Positions 24,694-33,401 of a stretch of 47,833 nt of DNA are shown here, one piece after another (position 1 is the stretch's first letter; each line of letters begins with the position of its first letter). This stretch comes from DSOI01 sp041394885 (GTDB taxonomy: Bacteria; Acidobacteriota; Terriglobia; Bryobacterales; Bryobacteraceae), in the NCBI GenBank assembly GCA_041394885.1, contig JAWKHI010000051.1:1-47833 (forward strand), in the 5' to 3' direction. Below the pieces are notes generated by a model. The model saw only the letters and a program-made list of their open reading frames with translations, was not told the DNA's origin and searched no databases. The position numbers and the translations under genes are program-made.

Positions 24694-26081
24694 TTATTGG
24701 CGCGGCGTGCTCCGGAATCGGTAAACCGCGGACGCCGTGCGCACGTACAGCGAATCTTCGTCGATGGCTGGTGTTGCCTTGCACTCCTCGCCCATATCAT
24801 TGGATGCGATCGGCTCCCACTTGGCGCCGGCGCGCAACACTGTGATCTTGCCTTCGCGGCTGGTGAGATATACCTTCCCGTCGCCGGCAACGGGCGACGC
24901 AGAGTAGTCGCCGCCGGCATTCGGGGCGCGACCCTGCTGCAGGATGTCGCCAGTCCTCGAGTCGAGGCTGGTCACGATTCCGCCCGTCTTCGCGAGATAG
25001 AGGACGCCGTTGTAGAGCAGGGGCGCCGGTACATACGGCAGATTCCGTTTCATGCGCCAGTTGACCGCAGTATCGCCGATCTCGCCGCGGCCGCCGAGTT
25101 GCAGCGACGTCAGCCCGTACTCACCCACACCGGCCATTCGGGCCACGTTCCATTCTTCGTGTGTGACCTGCCCATCGCGATCCCCGTCGATGTAGTCGAA
25201 GAACTGGCCCACTTCCTGATCCAGGGCTAGTTCCGCGCGTGAGAGGCGCGAGCCGGCGTCTTGGTTCAGCTTGGCGGTTGCCGATTCCCAGGTGGGCACC
25301 CACGGCTGGTCATAGCCGGCGGCATTCACAAATAGAGTGTTTCCGGAGATCGCGGGGACGCCGTTTGATGCGTCGGCCACCAATCGCCGCTGCCACAATG
25401 GCTGTCCGTCGGACAGGCGGAAACCGCTTACCGCGCGGTTGCCGGTTATGATGACCTCGCTATCGTGAATCACCGGCAAGGCCCAGCCAATGCCGGCTTC
25501 GGGCCGTTCCTTCTTCCAGGCCAATTCGCCGTTTGCCTGCTTCACGGCGATCATAAAGGATCCGCGCTGCTGGTCACACACCAGCACGAGAACGCCGCCG
25601 GCCAGCGCCGGCGACGCCGCCATGCCGAACATTTTGTCAATCGGCCCCAGCTGGAGCCGCCAGCGTTCATTGCCGCCCGAACCGTAGGAAACGAGGCCGA
25701 ACTCCGGGAAGAACGCGTAGACTTTGGCGCCATCGGTGACTGGCGTTGGAGAGGCCGAATCGCTATCAGGGTGCGTGGCCTGCTTGCGGACGCGCTGCAG
25801 CGGCGCCGCCAGATCTCACGACCGGTTTCGCGGTCCAGGCAAATCGTGAACAGCTCGGCGGCCGTGCTCGCCGCAACCTAAACCCTGCTTCCCGCGACGA
25901 TGGGTGACGAGGCTCCGTAAGGCACCTCCGCTTTCCATATGACGTGGGACGCAGGCCCGAATTCCACCGGCAGGGAGCGCCCGGCAGGCTGCAGGCCTTG
26001 GCCGTTCGCGCCGCGGAACCCCGGCCAGTCCACGGCCGGCAGTGAAGATGCCAGGATTCCCGCAATCGTCGTCAGGCGCAT
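24694..26081 (-). pseudogene. PQQ-like propeller with EF-hand, interrupted
   Basis: A secreted beta-propeller protein of about 460 codons. The first part (MRLTTIAGILASSLP leader, then DWPGFRGANGQG) ends at an in-frame TAG at 25878-25880. The same frame continues as VAASTAAELFTICLDRETGR, then a single-base loss near 25803 shifts it to the frame that carries the rest (RPLQRVRKQ, VSYGSGGNERWRLQLGPIDK, and so on to 24694). An insertion between blades holds a perfect calcium-binding loop, DGDRDGQVTHEE. The opening matches the intact propeller at 9286. It lies three bases after the esterase gene. Two separate lesions favour real decay, but the frameshift is of the same kind as in its neighbours. 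Confidence 0.8.
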
Positions 26082-26084
26082 GGT

Positions 26085-27122
26085 TTACTCCAGAAGCTTG
26101 GAAAAGAAGGGCATCACCTTTGTCTCGATCCGATCGGCGATCCGGTTCAGGTGATCGCCGTCGTAGACTTCGAACGTGTGGACCAGCCCGTAGCGCTCGA
26201 AAATGCGATGCGCTTCGCGGACGCCCGGGGCGATGCCCCTGTCTTTATCCCCGGTATCGAGAGCAATGGCGCGCAACCGCCGCAGGTTTAACATGTTCTG
26301 ATCGAACAGGTTCAGCGGTGCGTTGGCCTGCAGCCTGGCGACAACCCCTGGGTCGACTTTGCCCTCTTTCACCGGGAGATCGACATAGAGCGGCGGGGAA
26401 TGCGGATCCGGTGACCAAGCGGCGGCCGAGGCGAGCATCGCCTTTGTGGAGAAGCCGGCTTTGGCCACCTCGTCCTTCGATTGGACAGCCGCCACCTTCG
26501 CAAAAGCGTCCAGGTCCCGCGCGTCTCCTATCGGCCTCACCGCCATGCAGCAGGCGCTCATCGCATAAATCGCGGAGAATACATCGGGCCGCCGCATCCC
26601 GATCCGAAAGGTTCCATAGCCGCCCATCGAGTGTCCGGCGAGGCCGCGCGCGCGAACCGAGGCGACGGTCCGGTAGGTGCGGTCAATATGCGCCACTAGT
26701 TCTTCGGCCACGAACCGCTCCCAATCGCCGATCACCACCGAGGACGAGTACATACTGCCGCCGAAGGAATTCAACGCATCCGGCATGACCACGATCATTT
26801 CCTTGACATCGTCCCGCGCCATCGCCCGATCGAGAACCTTGGGCAGGTTGATCCAGTGCTTCGGATCGAACCACCACTTCTCCACAGAGTCAGTGAAGCC
26901 GTGGAGCATGTACACCACCGGATAGCGGCGGTTCGGGCTCGAGGCGTACGAGGGCGGCAGATAAACGGCAACGGTACGATCCGGCGAGTCGCCGATGAGG
27001 TTGCCTTCGAGGCTGGCGCCGTGCAGCGTCAGGCGATCGACTTTGCCGGCGGGTCCCTGGGCGTGAGCAAAAGACAGGACCGTAAAAGTTGCGCATACAG
27101 TCAGGGCGAGGGGATGTTTCAT
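26085..27122 (-). CDS. Secreted esterase (alpha/beta hydrolase, esterase D/CE1-like)
   Basis: A 345-residue alpha/beta hydrolase with a signal peptide ending after SFAHAQ. The nucleophile elbow is GHSMGG, preceded by the YPVVYMLHGFTDS oxyanion region and MIVVMPDALNSFGGSMY; a C-terminal YDGDHLNRI supplies the catalytic His. This is the esterase D/feruloyl-esterase type that removes acyl groups from carbohydrates or small substrates. An upstream in-frame ATG at 27155 was not chosen because the signal peptide starts at 27122. It heads a leftward group with the propeller, DUF1592 and DUF1552 genes and lies downstream of a TonB receptor, so a role in substrate trimming at the outer membrane is plausible. 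Confidence 0.88.
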   Translation of the reverse strand: MKHPLALTVCATFTVLSFAHAQGPAGKVDRLTLHGASLEGNLIGDSPDRTVAVYLPPSYASSPNRRYPVVYMLHGFTDSVEKWWFDPKHWINLPKVLDRAMARDDVKEMIVVMPDALNSFGGSMYSSSVVIGDWERFVAEELVAHIDRTYRTVASVRARGLAGHSMGGYGTFRIGMRRPDVFSAIYAMSACCMAVRPIGDARDLDAFAKVAAVQSKDEVAKAGFSTKAMLASAAAWSPDPHSPPLYVDLPVKEGKVDPGVVARLQANAPLNLFDQNMLNLRRLRAIALDTGDKDRGIAPGVREAHRIFERYGLVHTFEVYDGDHLNRIADRIETKVMPFFSKLLE

Positions 27123-27214
27123 CGAACCATCAGTATATGCAAGTAGTAGATGCAAGAAAAAAGGGCCACCAAGAAACAGGCAGCCCCGATGCGATCAATC
27201 CGGCTCCGGCAGGA

Positions 27215-30200
27215 TCACCATCCGACACGAAGCCCGACGCGGAACACCCGCTGATCGAGCCCCTCGCGTCCCGTATTGGCCAGCGCGTTGATCAACCCGA
27301 AGTTACTGCCGCTGACGTTGGCATCCGGCGCCGGCTCAAAGTGCGGCGTGTTGGAGACGTTGAACGCCTCGGCGCGGAACTGGAGATCGATGCTCTCCGT
27401 GATCCGGAACTTGCGGAACAAGCCCATGTCGACGTTGATCAGGCCCGGGCCGCGAAGCACACCCACGCCGCAGGTGCCGAAGCGCCGCGGATTGGTGGGG
27501 TCGAGATTCGGGTCGCCGAACGAACTCGGGGACCACCATTGCTGCACTGTGCCGACCTTCACCGCGGGTCCGAGGCAATCGGCGAACTGTCCGGATCCGG
27601 GCGCGTTCAAGCTGTTGCCGCTGGCCGAGGGCGTCACCCCGGCGCCGGTCTGGAACCGGCTGAGCCAGTTGAACTGCCAGCCGCCCAGCACGGCTGCCGC
27701 AGGGCCATCCACGGCATATGACTTACCGCGCCCGAACGGCAATTCATAGATTCCGGTGTAATTCAGCACGTGACGGTAGTCCAGCAGCGGACCGCGGTTC
27801 TTGCCCCAGAACTCGGGGATATCGACGTTGACGCCGCCGCCCGAGTCCGCGCTGCCATAGCCGCGATTGTGGCTCCAGGTCCAGTTCACGGACATGTTGA
27901 GGCCACGCGAGAAGCGGCGGTCGGCGCGCATCTGCAGCGAATCGTACATCGCCGTTCCAAGCGATCCATGATAGGTTGTGGTGGCGGTGCGGCCGTAAGC
28001 CTTTACCAACTGCCGGCCCGCGGTACCTTCGCCGATGCCGGACCAATTGGCGTCCAGGGCGCTGAACGGATTGATGGAACGAGTGGCGACGTAACCGGCG
28101 GACACGATCCAGTCTCCCGGAAGTTGCTTCTCAATGGTGAGGTTCCAGCTTTGCACATAGCCGCGCGTGGCGTTCTTGTCCACGGTGATCAGAGCAGCGG
28201 TGAGCGGCATGGGGAGGATGTCGCCGGTGGGTTCGGGTGGACCGGGTGGCAGTCCCTGATCGAGCGTCGCCGACCAGGATCGGGTATGGCCGTGAATCAA
28301 CGGCAGGTTTTGGACGAACATCACCGGGTAGTTGGTGCGCAGCGGACGCGCCCAATTGAATGGATCGATCGTCAAGCCGTACCCGGCGCGAACCACCATC
28401 GTGTCGGTGGCGCGGAAAGCGATACCGGCGCGGGGCGCGACAAACGCTCTCCGTTCCTTGAAGCCGCAATCGAAGGGAACGCTTCCCGTACCGCAGACCA
28501 GCATCTGGTTGTTGTCGAAGTCGAACCGCTCCAGGCCTCGCCCGTCGCGGCCGGGAAACGGGTAAAACTCGCCGCGAAGTCCGTAAGTGAACGTCACCCG
28601 GCGGTTCACCTGCCAGCGGTCACGCACGTAGGTACTGAATAACTTCGTCTTGGTGTGATATACGGTGGGGTATTGGACGATGCGGCCGGAATCCTGCGAT
28701 AGACCAAGAAGGAAACTCGCAAAACCGTTGTAGTCCGAGGTGGCGGTCCCTTGCCTGGACGTGGCCCCGCTGCGGAACCGGAATCCGCCGGACGCGGGCC
28801 CAACCGCACCCGGGAACTCGGGCTGCTCGTGGTTCAAGTTCTGCCAGTACAGGTCAGTCCCGAACCGGATTTCATGGCTGCCTTTGGTCCAGTTGCCGTT
28901 GAGGACGCCCTGCCACTGTGGATCGCTGCGGAAGTAGGGCATGAAGTTGTTCGAGATGCCCAACTGCTGCCATCCGTCGATCTGCAGACGGGGCCATCCG
29001 CCTTCGAACTGCCGTGTACCATTGGTGCCCGGGATGCCCAAGACGTCGCGCCCGATGTTCTGATCGAGATCCACTTGCGCGACGTTGGTGTCTTGCCAGG
29101 TGAAACCGAAATAGCCATCGAATACGAGAGTTGGCGACGCGACGTACGTGGTGGACCACGTGCCGCTGGCCGTAAACCCGAAGCCGTTCCCGGGATTGGA
29201 ATTGGTGCGATGCAGTTGCGAACCGCCGAAAGCGCCGAACACTTGCGGATTGTCCATCCGGTAGTCGAGATAACTGAACCGGGCAAACGACGTGGCCTTA
29301 TCCGAGTGAGTCATGGTGACTTTGGTGTCCAGCGTGTCGCGATCGAAGAGGTACTTACCACTGCCGAGATAGTTACGATTGATCCCCAACGATCCGGACC
29401 CGGGGAAGTTCGGAAGTGGCCACGCGGAGCTGCCAACCATCACCGTGGTGGGCCGTGAGAATCGCGATAACGGAATCTGGTTGCCGGCAAAGGGCATTCG
29501 GCCCGCACCGTCGCGCGAAAACTGATCTCCCGTGTTGGGGTCGTAGATCGGGTTGGGCGACGCGGAAAGATCACCCCGGCGCATAGCGGCGGTAGGTACA
29601 TCGACGAACCGCTGCTCGTTGGTGCGCTCACGTGTGCCTTCGTAGCTCACGAAGTAGAAGACTTTGTTCTTCTTGATCGGTCCGCCGATTGTGCCGCCAA
29701 ACTGATTGTAGAGAAACTTCGGCTTCGCGTTGCCACGGTCACTGAAATAGGGATAGGCGTTGAACTTGTGATTGTTGTTATACCAAAAGCCGGACCCGTG
29801 GATGTCGTTGGTTCCGCTCTTGATGGCAAGGTTGATGGCGGCGCCGCCGGCCAGGCCCTGCTCAGCGTCGAACGAATTCGACACCACATTCACGGTCTCG
29901 ATCGATTCGAGCGCCGGTGTATACGCCGTCATGTGCGGCAGCCACACGTTTGTTTGGCTGGCGCCGTCGATGCGGGTGTTATTGTTACTCCGGCTGGTTC
30001 CGTTGACGCTGAACCGGACGGCGCGTGACGGGTTCGACGGAACCGAGTGCGCGTTCTCGGGCACGGAGACCCCCGGAAGCGAGCCGATCAACATCTGGTA
30101 GTTGCGGCCCAATGGAACGGGCAGGTTGCGCATCTGTTTCTGCGTGACCTCCGCGCGAACCTCGGCCCGATCGGCTTGCAGCGTGGCGGCTTCGGCCGAT

Positions 30201-30580
30201 ACGGTAACCTGCTCGGAAACCTGGCCAAGCTGCAGAGTCACATTCGCGCGTGTGACCGAGTTGATTGCGACCTCCACGCCCTTGCGTACCGAGGAGCGAA
30301 ATCCTTCCTTCGACACCGTGACGTCGAACAGTCCAGCGGGTACGGTGGGGAAGGAGTATTGGCCGGCCTCGTTGGTGCGCGCCACGCGCTGATTGCCGGT
30401 CTGCGTGTTGATTACGGTTACTTCGGCGTCCGGCACCGCGGAGCCCGTTGGGTCGGTCACGTTACCGGTGATCGAACCCTGCAGCAACTGGGCAGAAACG
30501 GGTGCGCTGAGCAAAGATGCGGATAGCAGCACAGCAAAAAGGAACAGGAGACGATTGTTGGTCCTGAAGCTTGGCGGCAT
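27215..30580 (-). CDS. TonB-dependent receptor with carboxypeptidase-regulatory-like domain
   Basis: A 1121-residue receptor of the same Oar-like architecture as the one at 13377. The signal peptide ends near PVSAQ; the beta-sandwich begins SITGNVTDPTGSAVPDA. The plug contains NLPVPLGRNYQMLIGSLPG and the barrel ends VFRVGLRVGW, with an aromatic last residue. The ATG has AAAGGGG nine bases upstream; a GTG six codons earlier is less likely. A promoter-like pair lies about 50 bases further upstream. The esterase and propeller genes follow on the same strand 93 bases later. Ligand unknown. Confidence 0.92.
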   Translation of the reverse strand: MPPSFRTNNRLLFLFAVLLSASLLSAPVSAQLLQGSITGNVTDPTGSAVPDAEVTVINTQTGNQRVARTNEAGQYSFPTVPAGLFDVTVSKEGFRSSVRKGVEVAINSVTRANVTLQLGQVSEQVTVSAEAATLQADRAEVRAEVTQKQMRNLPVPLGRNYQMLIGSLPGVSVPENAHSVPSNPSRAVRFSVNGTSRSNNNTRIDGASQTNVWLPHMTAYTPALESIETVNVVSNSFDAEQGLAGGAAINLAIKSGTNDIHGSGFWYNNNHKFNAYPYFSDRGNAKPKFLYNQFGGTIGGPIKKNKVFYFVSYEGTRERTNEQRFVDVPTAAMRRGDLSASPNPIYDPNTGDQFSRDGAGRMPFAGNQIPLSRFSRPTTVMVGSSAWPLPNFPGSGSLGINRNYLGSGKYLFDRDTLDTKVTMTHSDKATSFARFSYLDYRMDNPQVFGAFGGSQLHRTNSNPGNGFGFTASGTWSTTYVASPTLVFDGYFGFTWQDTNVAQVDLDQNIGRDVLGIPGTNGTRQFEGGWPRLQIDGWQQLGISNNFMPYFRSDPQWQGVLNGNWTKGSHEIRFGTDLYWQNLNHEQPEFPGAVGPASGGFRFRSGATSRQGTATSDYNGFASFLLGLSQDSGRIVQYPTVYHTKTKLFSTYVRDRWQVNRRVTFTYGLRGEFYPFPGRDGRGLERFDFDNNQMLVCGTGSVPFDCGFKERRAFVAPRAGIAFRATDTMVVRAGYGLTIDPFNWARPLRTNYPVMFVQNLPLIHGHTRSWSATLDQGLPPGPPEPTGDILPMPLTAALITVDKNATRGYVQSWNLTIEKQLPGDWIVSAGYVATRSINPFSALDANWSGIGEGTAGRQLVKAYGRTATTTYHGSLGTAMYDSLQMRADRRFSRGLNMSVNWTWSHNRGYGSADSGGGVNVDIPEFWGKNRGPLLDYRHVLNYTGIYELPFGRGKSYAVDGPAAAVLGGWQFNWLSRFQTGAGVTPSASGNSLNAPGSGQFADCLGPAVKVGTVQQWWSPSSFGDPNLDPTNPRRFGTCGVGVLRGPGLINVDMGLFRKFRITESIDLQFRAEAFNVSNTPHFEPAPDANVSGSNFGLINALANTGREGLDQRVFRVGLRVGW

Positions 30581-30633
30581 TTGAAGAGCCCCTTTCACGA
30601 TTGAGATTCATCAATAAATTAATGAACTTTAAT

Positions 30634-30662
30634 ATTGTACACATGGGCCGCCCTTCCTGCAA
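30634..30662 (-). promoter_or_regulatory. Sigma-70-like promoter for the leftward TonB receptor
   Basis: On the minus strand TTGCAG (30662-30657) and TACAAT (30639-30634) are separated by 17 bases. The -10 fits five of six consensus bases, the -35 only three. The element is in the one AT-rich gap of the region, about 54 bases before the receptor ATG. Confidence 0.4.
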
Positions 30663-30747
30663 GTGCGCCCGGAAAAAGTTTACGTGCAGGCGGCCAAACC
30701 AGAGCGATGCGTCTGGAATGTTTGAGGGCTATCAGGAGGGATACGCG

Positions 30748-31239
30748 CTACGGGCGTGAAATCCGAAGGACCACGCGTTCCACGTCACGTTCACGGCCCA
30801 GAAAGTATCCGGCCGCGGCTGCCACGGCCGCGATACTCAACGCGGCGCCGCGTATACGCGGACTGGACGTCTCATTGCGCTGGTAGATCTCCGCGAAAAC
30901 CACTACCGGAACGCCGGCGCCCACCCCGGCGACGGTTCCCACGATGCGGCCCCGTGCACCGAGCGTGCGCCGGTATTCGATTTCGACCACCGAATCGCGA
31001 GGCAAGGTTTCGGTTCGCTTCTTGCTCGCCAGGACAAGACCGGTTGGGTTGACCGACTCCACCCGCCCTTTCCATCTCTTCTTTCCACCGCCAACGCGCA
31101 CCGTCACATCCCGGCCCTCGATCTCGGCGGCCAACGATGGCCATTCAACCGTCTCCGTGCGACTCCTTGCTATCAGCACCGCCGTGGAAAGCCAGAGCAA
31201 AACACACACGAACAACGGTCGCACTGAAGCATTCCTCAT
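30748..31239 (-). CDS. Small membrane protein with SH3-like segment, unknown function
   Basis: A 163-residue protein with an N-terminal hydrophobic segment (FVCVLLWLSTAVLIA), then a basic beta-rich stretch (GRDVTVRVGGGKKRWKGRVE, then SVNPTGLVLASKKR), reminiscent of small SH3- or LSm-like folds. It ends with two further hydrophobic segments (IVGTVAGVGAGVPVVVFAEI and a C-terminal alanine-rich helix). Its ATG overlaps the stop of the SUMF1-like gene (ATGA), so it is the last gene of the leftward DUF1549-DUF1501-SUMF1 group. A longer start at 31332 exists but would overlap that gene by 97 bases. I do not recognise the family beyond 'hypothetical acidobacterial membrane protein'. Confidence 0.65.
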   Translation of the reverse strand: MRNASVRPLFVCVLLWLSTAVLIARSRTETVEWPSLAAEIEGRDVTVRVGGGKKRWKGRVESVNPTGLVLASKKRTETLPRDSVVEIEYRRTLGARGRIVGTVAGVGAGVPVVVFAEIYQRNETSSPRIRGAALSIAAVAAAAGYFLGRERDVERVVLRISRP

Positions 31240-32024
31240 TGCGCGCACCGGAAGCCAATGTTCGGCGAACGCTCCAGGGGCCGAGCCCATCCGCGATACG
31301 CGGAGGTCAGATACTTCGCCACGTCCGCCCAAGACCCGCCTCTGATCACCCGATACTGTCCCTCCGCAGGGCCTTTCGGATTACGACTGGGGGCCTTCGA
31401 ATAATAGTCGCGCGCATACCAGTCGGCTGTCCATTCCCACACCCCGCCAGCCATATCGAGCAGCCCAAATTCGTTCGGCGGGAACGCCCCGGATTCGCAT
31501 GGGCCGGCAAAAGAGGTGTCATAACAGGCATCTTTCCTGGTGGGCTCGCGATCGCCCCAGGGGTTCTTGGCCCCTTCCGCCGTGCCTCGCGCGGCACGCT
31601 CCCACTCGGCCTCAGTAGGGAGCCGCTTTCCCGCCCACGCGCAATAAGCTTGCGCATCGTTCCAATCCACACCCGCGACGGCATAGTTGGCGCGGTCAGC
31701 CGGAGGCTTGCCGTGGACCCAATTGTAGGGGGCGCGATGTCCCGTGGCCACGAACTTCGCGTATTGTGCAATGGTCACTTCCTGACGGTCCAGCCGGAAG
31801 GCGCTCACGTGGATAGTCTTGACCGGGCGGTCATCCTGCAGCAGTTCGGGCCACCACTTGAGTCCGTCGTCGGGGAGTGAATGGGTGCGCCCGCGCTTGA
31901 ACTCGGCCTCGGGAATCGCAACCATGTCCTGCGCCTGCGCGTACGCCGCGACACTCATCGCCAAGAGCAGCAGGACGGGCCCTGCCCTACGAATGCGGCT
32001 AGCCGTAGATCGAAGTGATGTCAT
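31236..32024 (-). CDS. SUMF1-fold (formylglycine-generating-enzyme-like) protein without catalytic cysteines
   Basis: A 262-residue secreted protein of the SUMF1/EgtB/PvdO family. The leader ends near AYAQAQ; then come MVAIPEAEFKRG, LDRQEVTIAQYAKFV, VDWNDAQAYCAWAGKRLPTE, AEWERAARG, DMAGGVWEWTADWY and RGGSWADVAKYLTSAYRGW, ending NIGFRCAQ. True formylglycine-generating enzymes have two cysteines after RGGSF; here the positions are Asp and Leu, so this is unlikely to mature sulfatases. The start at 32024 overlaps the DUF1501 gene by 26 bases. It probably has a binding role or belongs to the DUF1501/DUF1549 system; function unknown. Confidence 0.85.
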   Translation of the reverse strand: MTSLRSTASRIRRAGPVLLLLAMSVAAYAQAQDMVAIPEAEFKRGRTHSLPDDGLKWWPELLQDDRPVKTIHVSAFRLDRQEVTIAQYAKFVATGHRAPYNWVHGKPPADRANYAVAGVDWNDAQAYCAWAGKRLPTEAEWERAARGTAEGAKNPWGDREPTRKDACYDTSFAGPCESGAFPPNEFGLLDMAGGVWEWTADWYARDYYSKAPSRNPKGPAEGQYRVIRGGSWADVAKYLTSAYRGWARPLERSPNIGFRCAQ

Positions 32025-33384
32025 CGGTGGGGATGAATCCATTGGCGCCGAGAGGATCCACGTAGGCGTAGGCGCGGCGCGACGGGGTGTCGCGGATCTC
32101 CTTGGTCCAATCGATCCCGAGCGCGGAGTACATCGTGGCGACGATATTTTCGATTCGCGGCTGCTCTTTGCGATGCCATCCGGTCTCGAGCACCTTCGCG
32201 CCGTCGGCATCCGTCTTGCCGAGAATGGACCCGGCGTTCACACCCGCGCCGGCGAACAAGACTGGGAAGCAGCGGTTGTAGTGGTCACGGCCGGCCATAT
32301 TGTTGAGCGCGCCGGGCGTGCGTCCGAATTCACTCATCGCCACCACGAGGGTTTCATCGAGCAGAGTTTGCCCAGGAGTGGCTTTCGACGGAGTACTGGC
32401 CAGATCCTGCAGGAGGCTAGTGAACGCCGGGTCGAATTCGGCGCAGAGCTTATAGTGATTCGTGGCTGCCTTCTTATCCCAGATCTGAACGTGATGGTCC
32501 CAGCCCGGATGGCAGATATGGATGTAGTGGGCGCCGGCGTCTTGCGCAAGCACGTTGCGTGCAAGGATGCACGAGGCGCCGATGGCGTTGTCGCCGTAGC
32601 GGGCTTTGTCGCCGGCCGATATCTGAAACGCCTCCGGCCAGCGCTTGTCCGACAGGAGCGCATGCGCGGTCTCGTAGAAATCTTCGTATCCGGCCATTTC
32701 ACGGCCCATTTTGGCCACGCGGCCGCGCTCGCTCTTGCGGAGTTTCTCGAGCAGATCCCAGCGCTGCGAAAGCAGGCGAAGCGCGTTCTCGTCCAGCGGT
32801 GTTCCCTTCGCCATCTCAGGATTGATGTCCACCACGGAATAGCGTGGATGGAGGAATCCCGTGGAGAGCGCGCCCGGAAACGCCTTGTCGAGATTGAACG
32901 ACATGTAGATCGGGAAGGTGTCGTTGGGTCTACGGCGCGGTTCCAGTTCCGACGCGATCACGGAACCAATGGCTGGGATCTCGCGCGCGAAAGCCAAGTT
33001 CAACTGGCGGCCCGTTTGTACGTAGTATTGGCCCCGGAAGTGCACTTCTTCGTGGCTGAGGAGGGAGCGCAGGATGGCGCAACGGCCAATCTCTTTTTCG
33101 AAACTGGGGAACAGCGTGTGAGAGAGATGGAGGTCTTCCCGCACCTTGCGGATGTCGAGATCGCCGGGCATTCCGGCGGACTCCTTGAAGTCCCAGGACT
33201 CGAGGTGGCTGATCGCGCCCGAGATTTCGTAATAGATGACGTTGCGGGCGTTGCCGCGCGGCGTGGCCTTTCGGCCGCTGGCGTGAGCCCGGGGAATCAC
33301 ACCCCCAGCCGAAGCCATCGCAAGCCCGAGACCGCCAAACTGCAGCAACTCGCGGCGGGATGTAAGGTGGGTGGAATGCTTCAT
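31999..33384 (-). CDS. DUF1501 family protein, Tat leader
   Basis: A 461-residue exported protein. The leader reads SRRELLQFGGLGLAMASAGG, a clear twin-arginine signal. Conserved parts are SHLESWDFKES, GQYYVQTGRQLN, FPIYMSFNLDKAFPG, HICHPGWDHH and LLDETLVVAMSEFGRTP followed by GRDHYNRCFPVLFAGAG. The GWDHH and EFGRTP/GRDH motifs place it in the alkaline phosphatase/sulfatase-like fold, with metal-binding His and Asp residues. The gene is 17 bases downstream of DUF1549, its constant partner in many Acidobacteriota and Planctomycetota. The substrate of the pair is not established. Confidence 0.93.
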   Translation of the reverse strand: MKHSTHLTSRRELLQFGGLGLAMASAGGVIPRAHASGRKATPRGNARNVIYYEISGAISHLESWDFKESAGMPGDLDIRKVREDLHLSHTLFPSFEKEIGRCAILRSLLSHEEVHFRGQYYVQTGRQLNLAFAREIPAIGSVIASELEPRRRPNDTFPIYMSFNLDKAFPGALSTGFLHPRYSVVDINPEMAKGTPLDENALRLLSQRWDLLEKLRKSERGRVAKMGREMAGYEDFYETAHALLSDKRWPEAFQISAGDKARYGDNAIGASCILARNVLAQDAGAHYIHICHPGWDHHVQIWDKKAATNHYKLCAEFDPAFTSLLQDLASTPSKATPGQTLLDETLVVAMSEFGRTPGALNNMAGRDHYNRCFPVLFAGAGVNAGSILGKTDADGAKVLETGWHRKEQPRIENIVATMYSALGIDWTKEIRDTPSRRAYAYVDPLGANGFIPTDDITSIYG

Positions 33385-33401
33385 GGCTTGTAACTTCGTT
33401 C

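Noticed and set aside
31236..32024. Formylglycine-generating enzyme serving the sulfatase
   Set aside because: The two catalytic cysteines are missing, and the gene is far from the sulfatase and part of another unit.
31819..33393. A 524-codon open frame on the plus strand
   Set aside because: Antisense to the DUF1501 gene; composition is that of a shadow frame.
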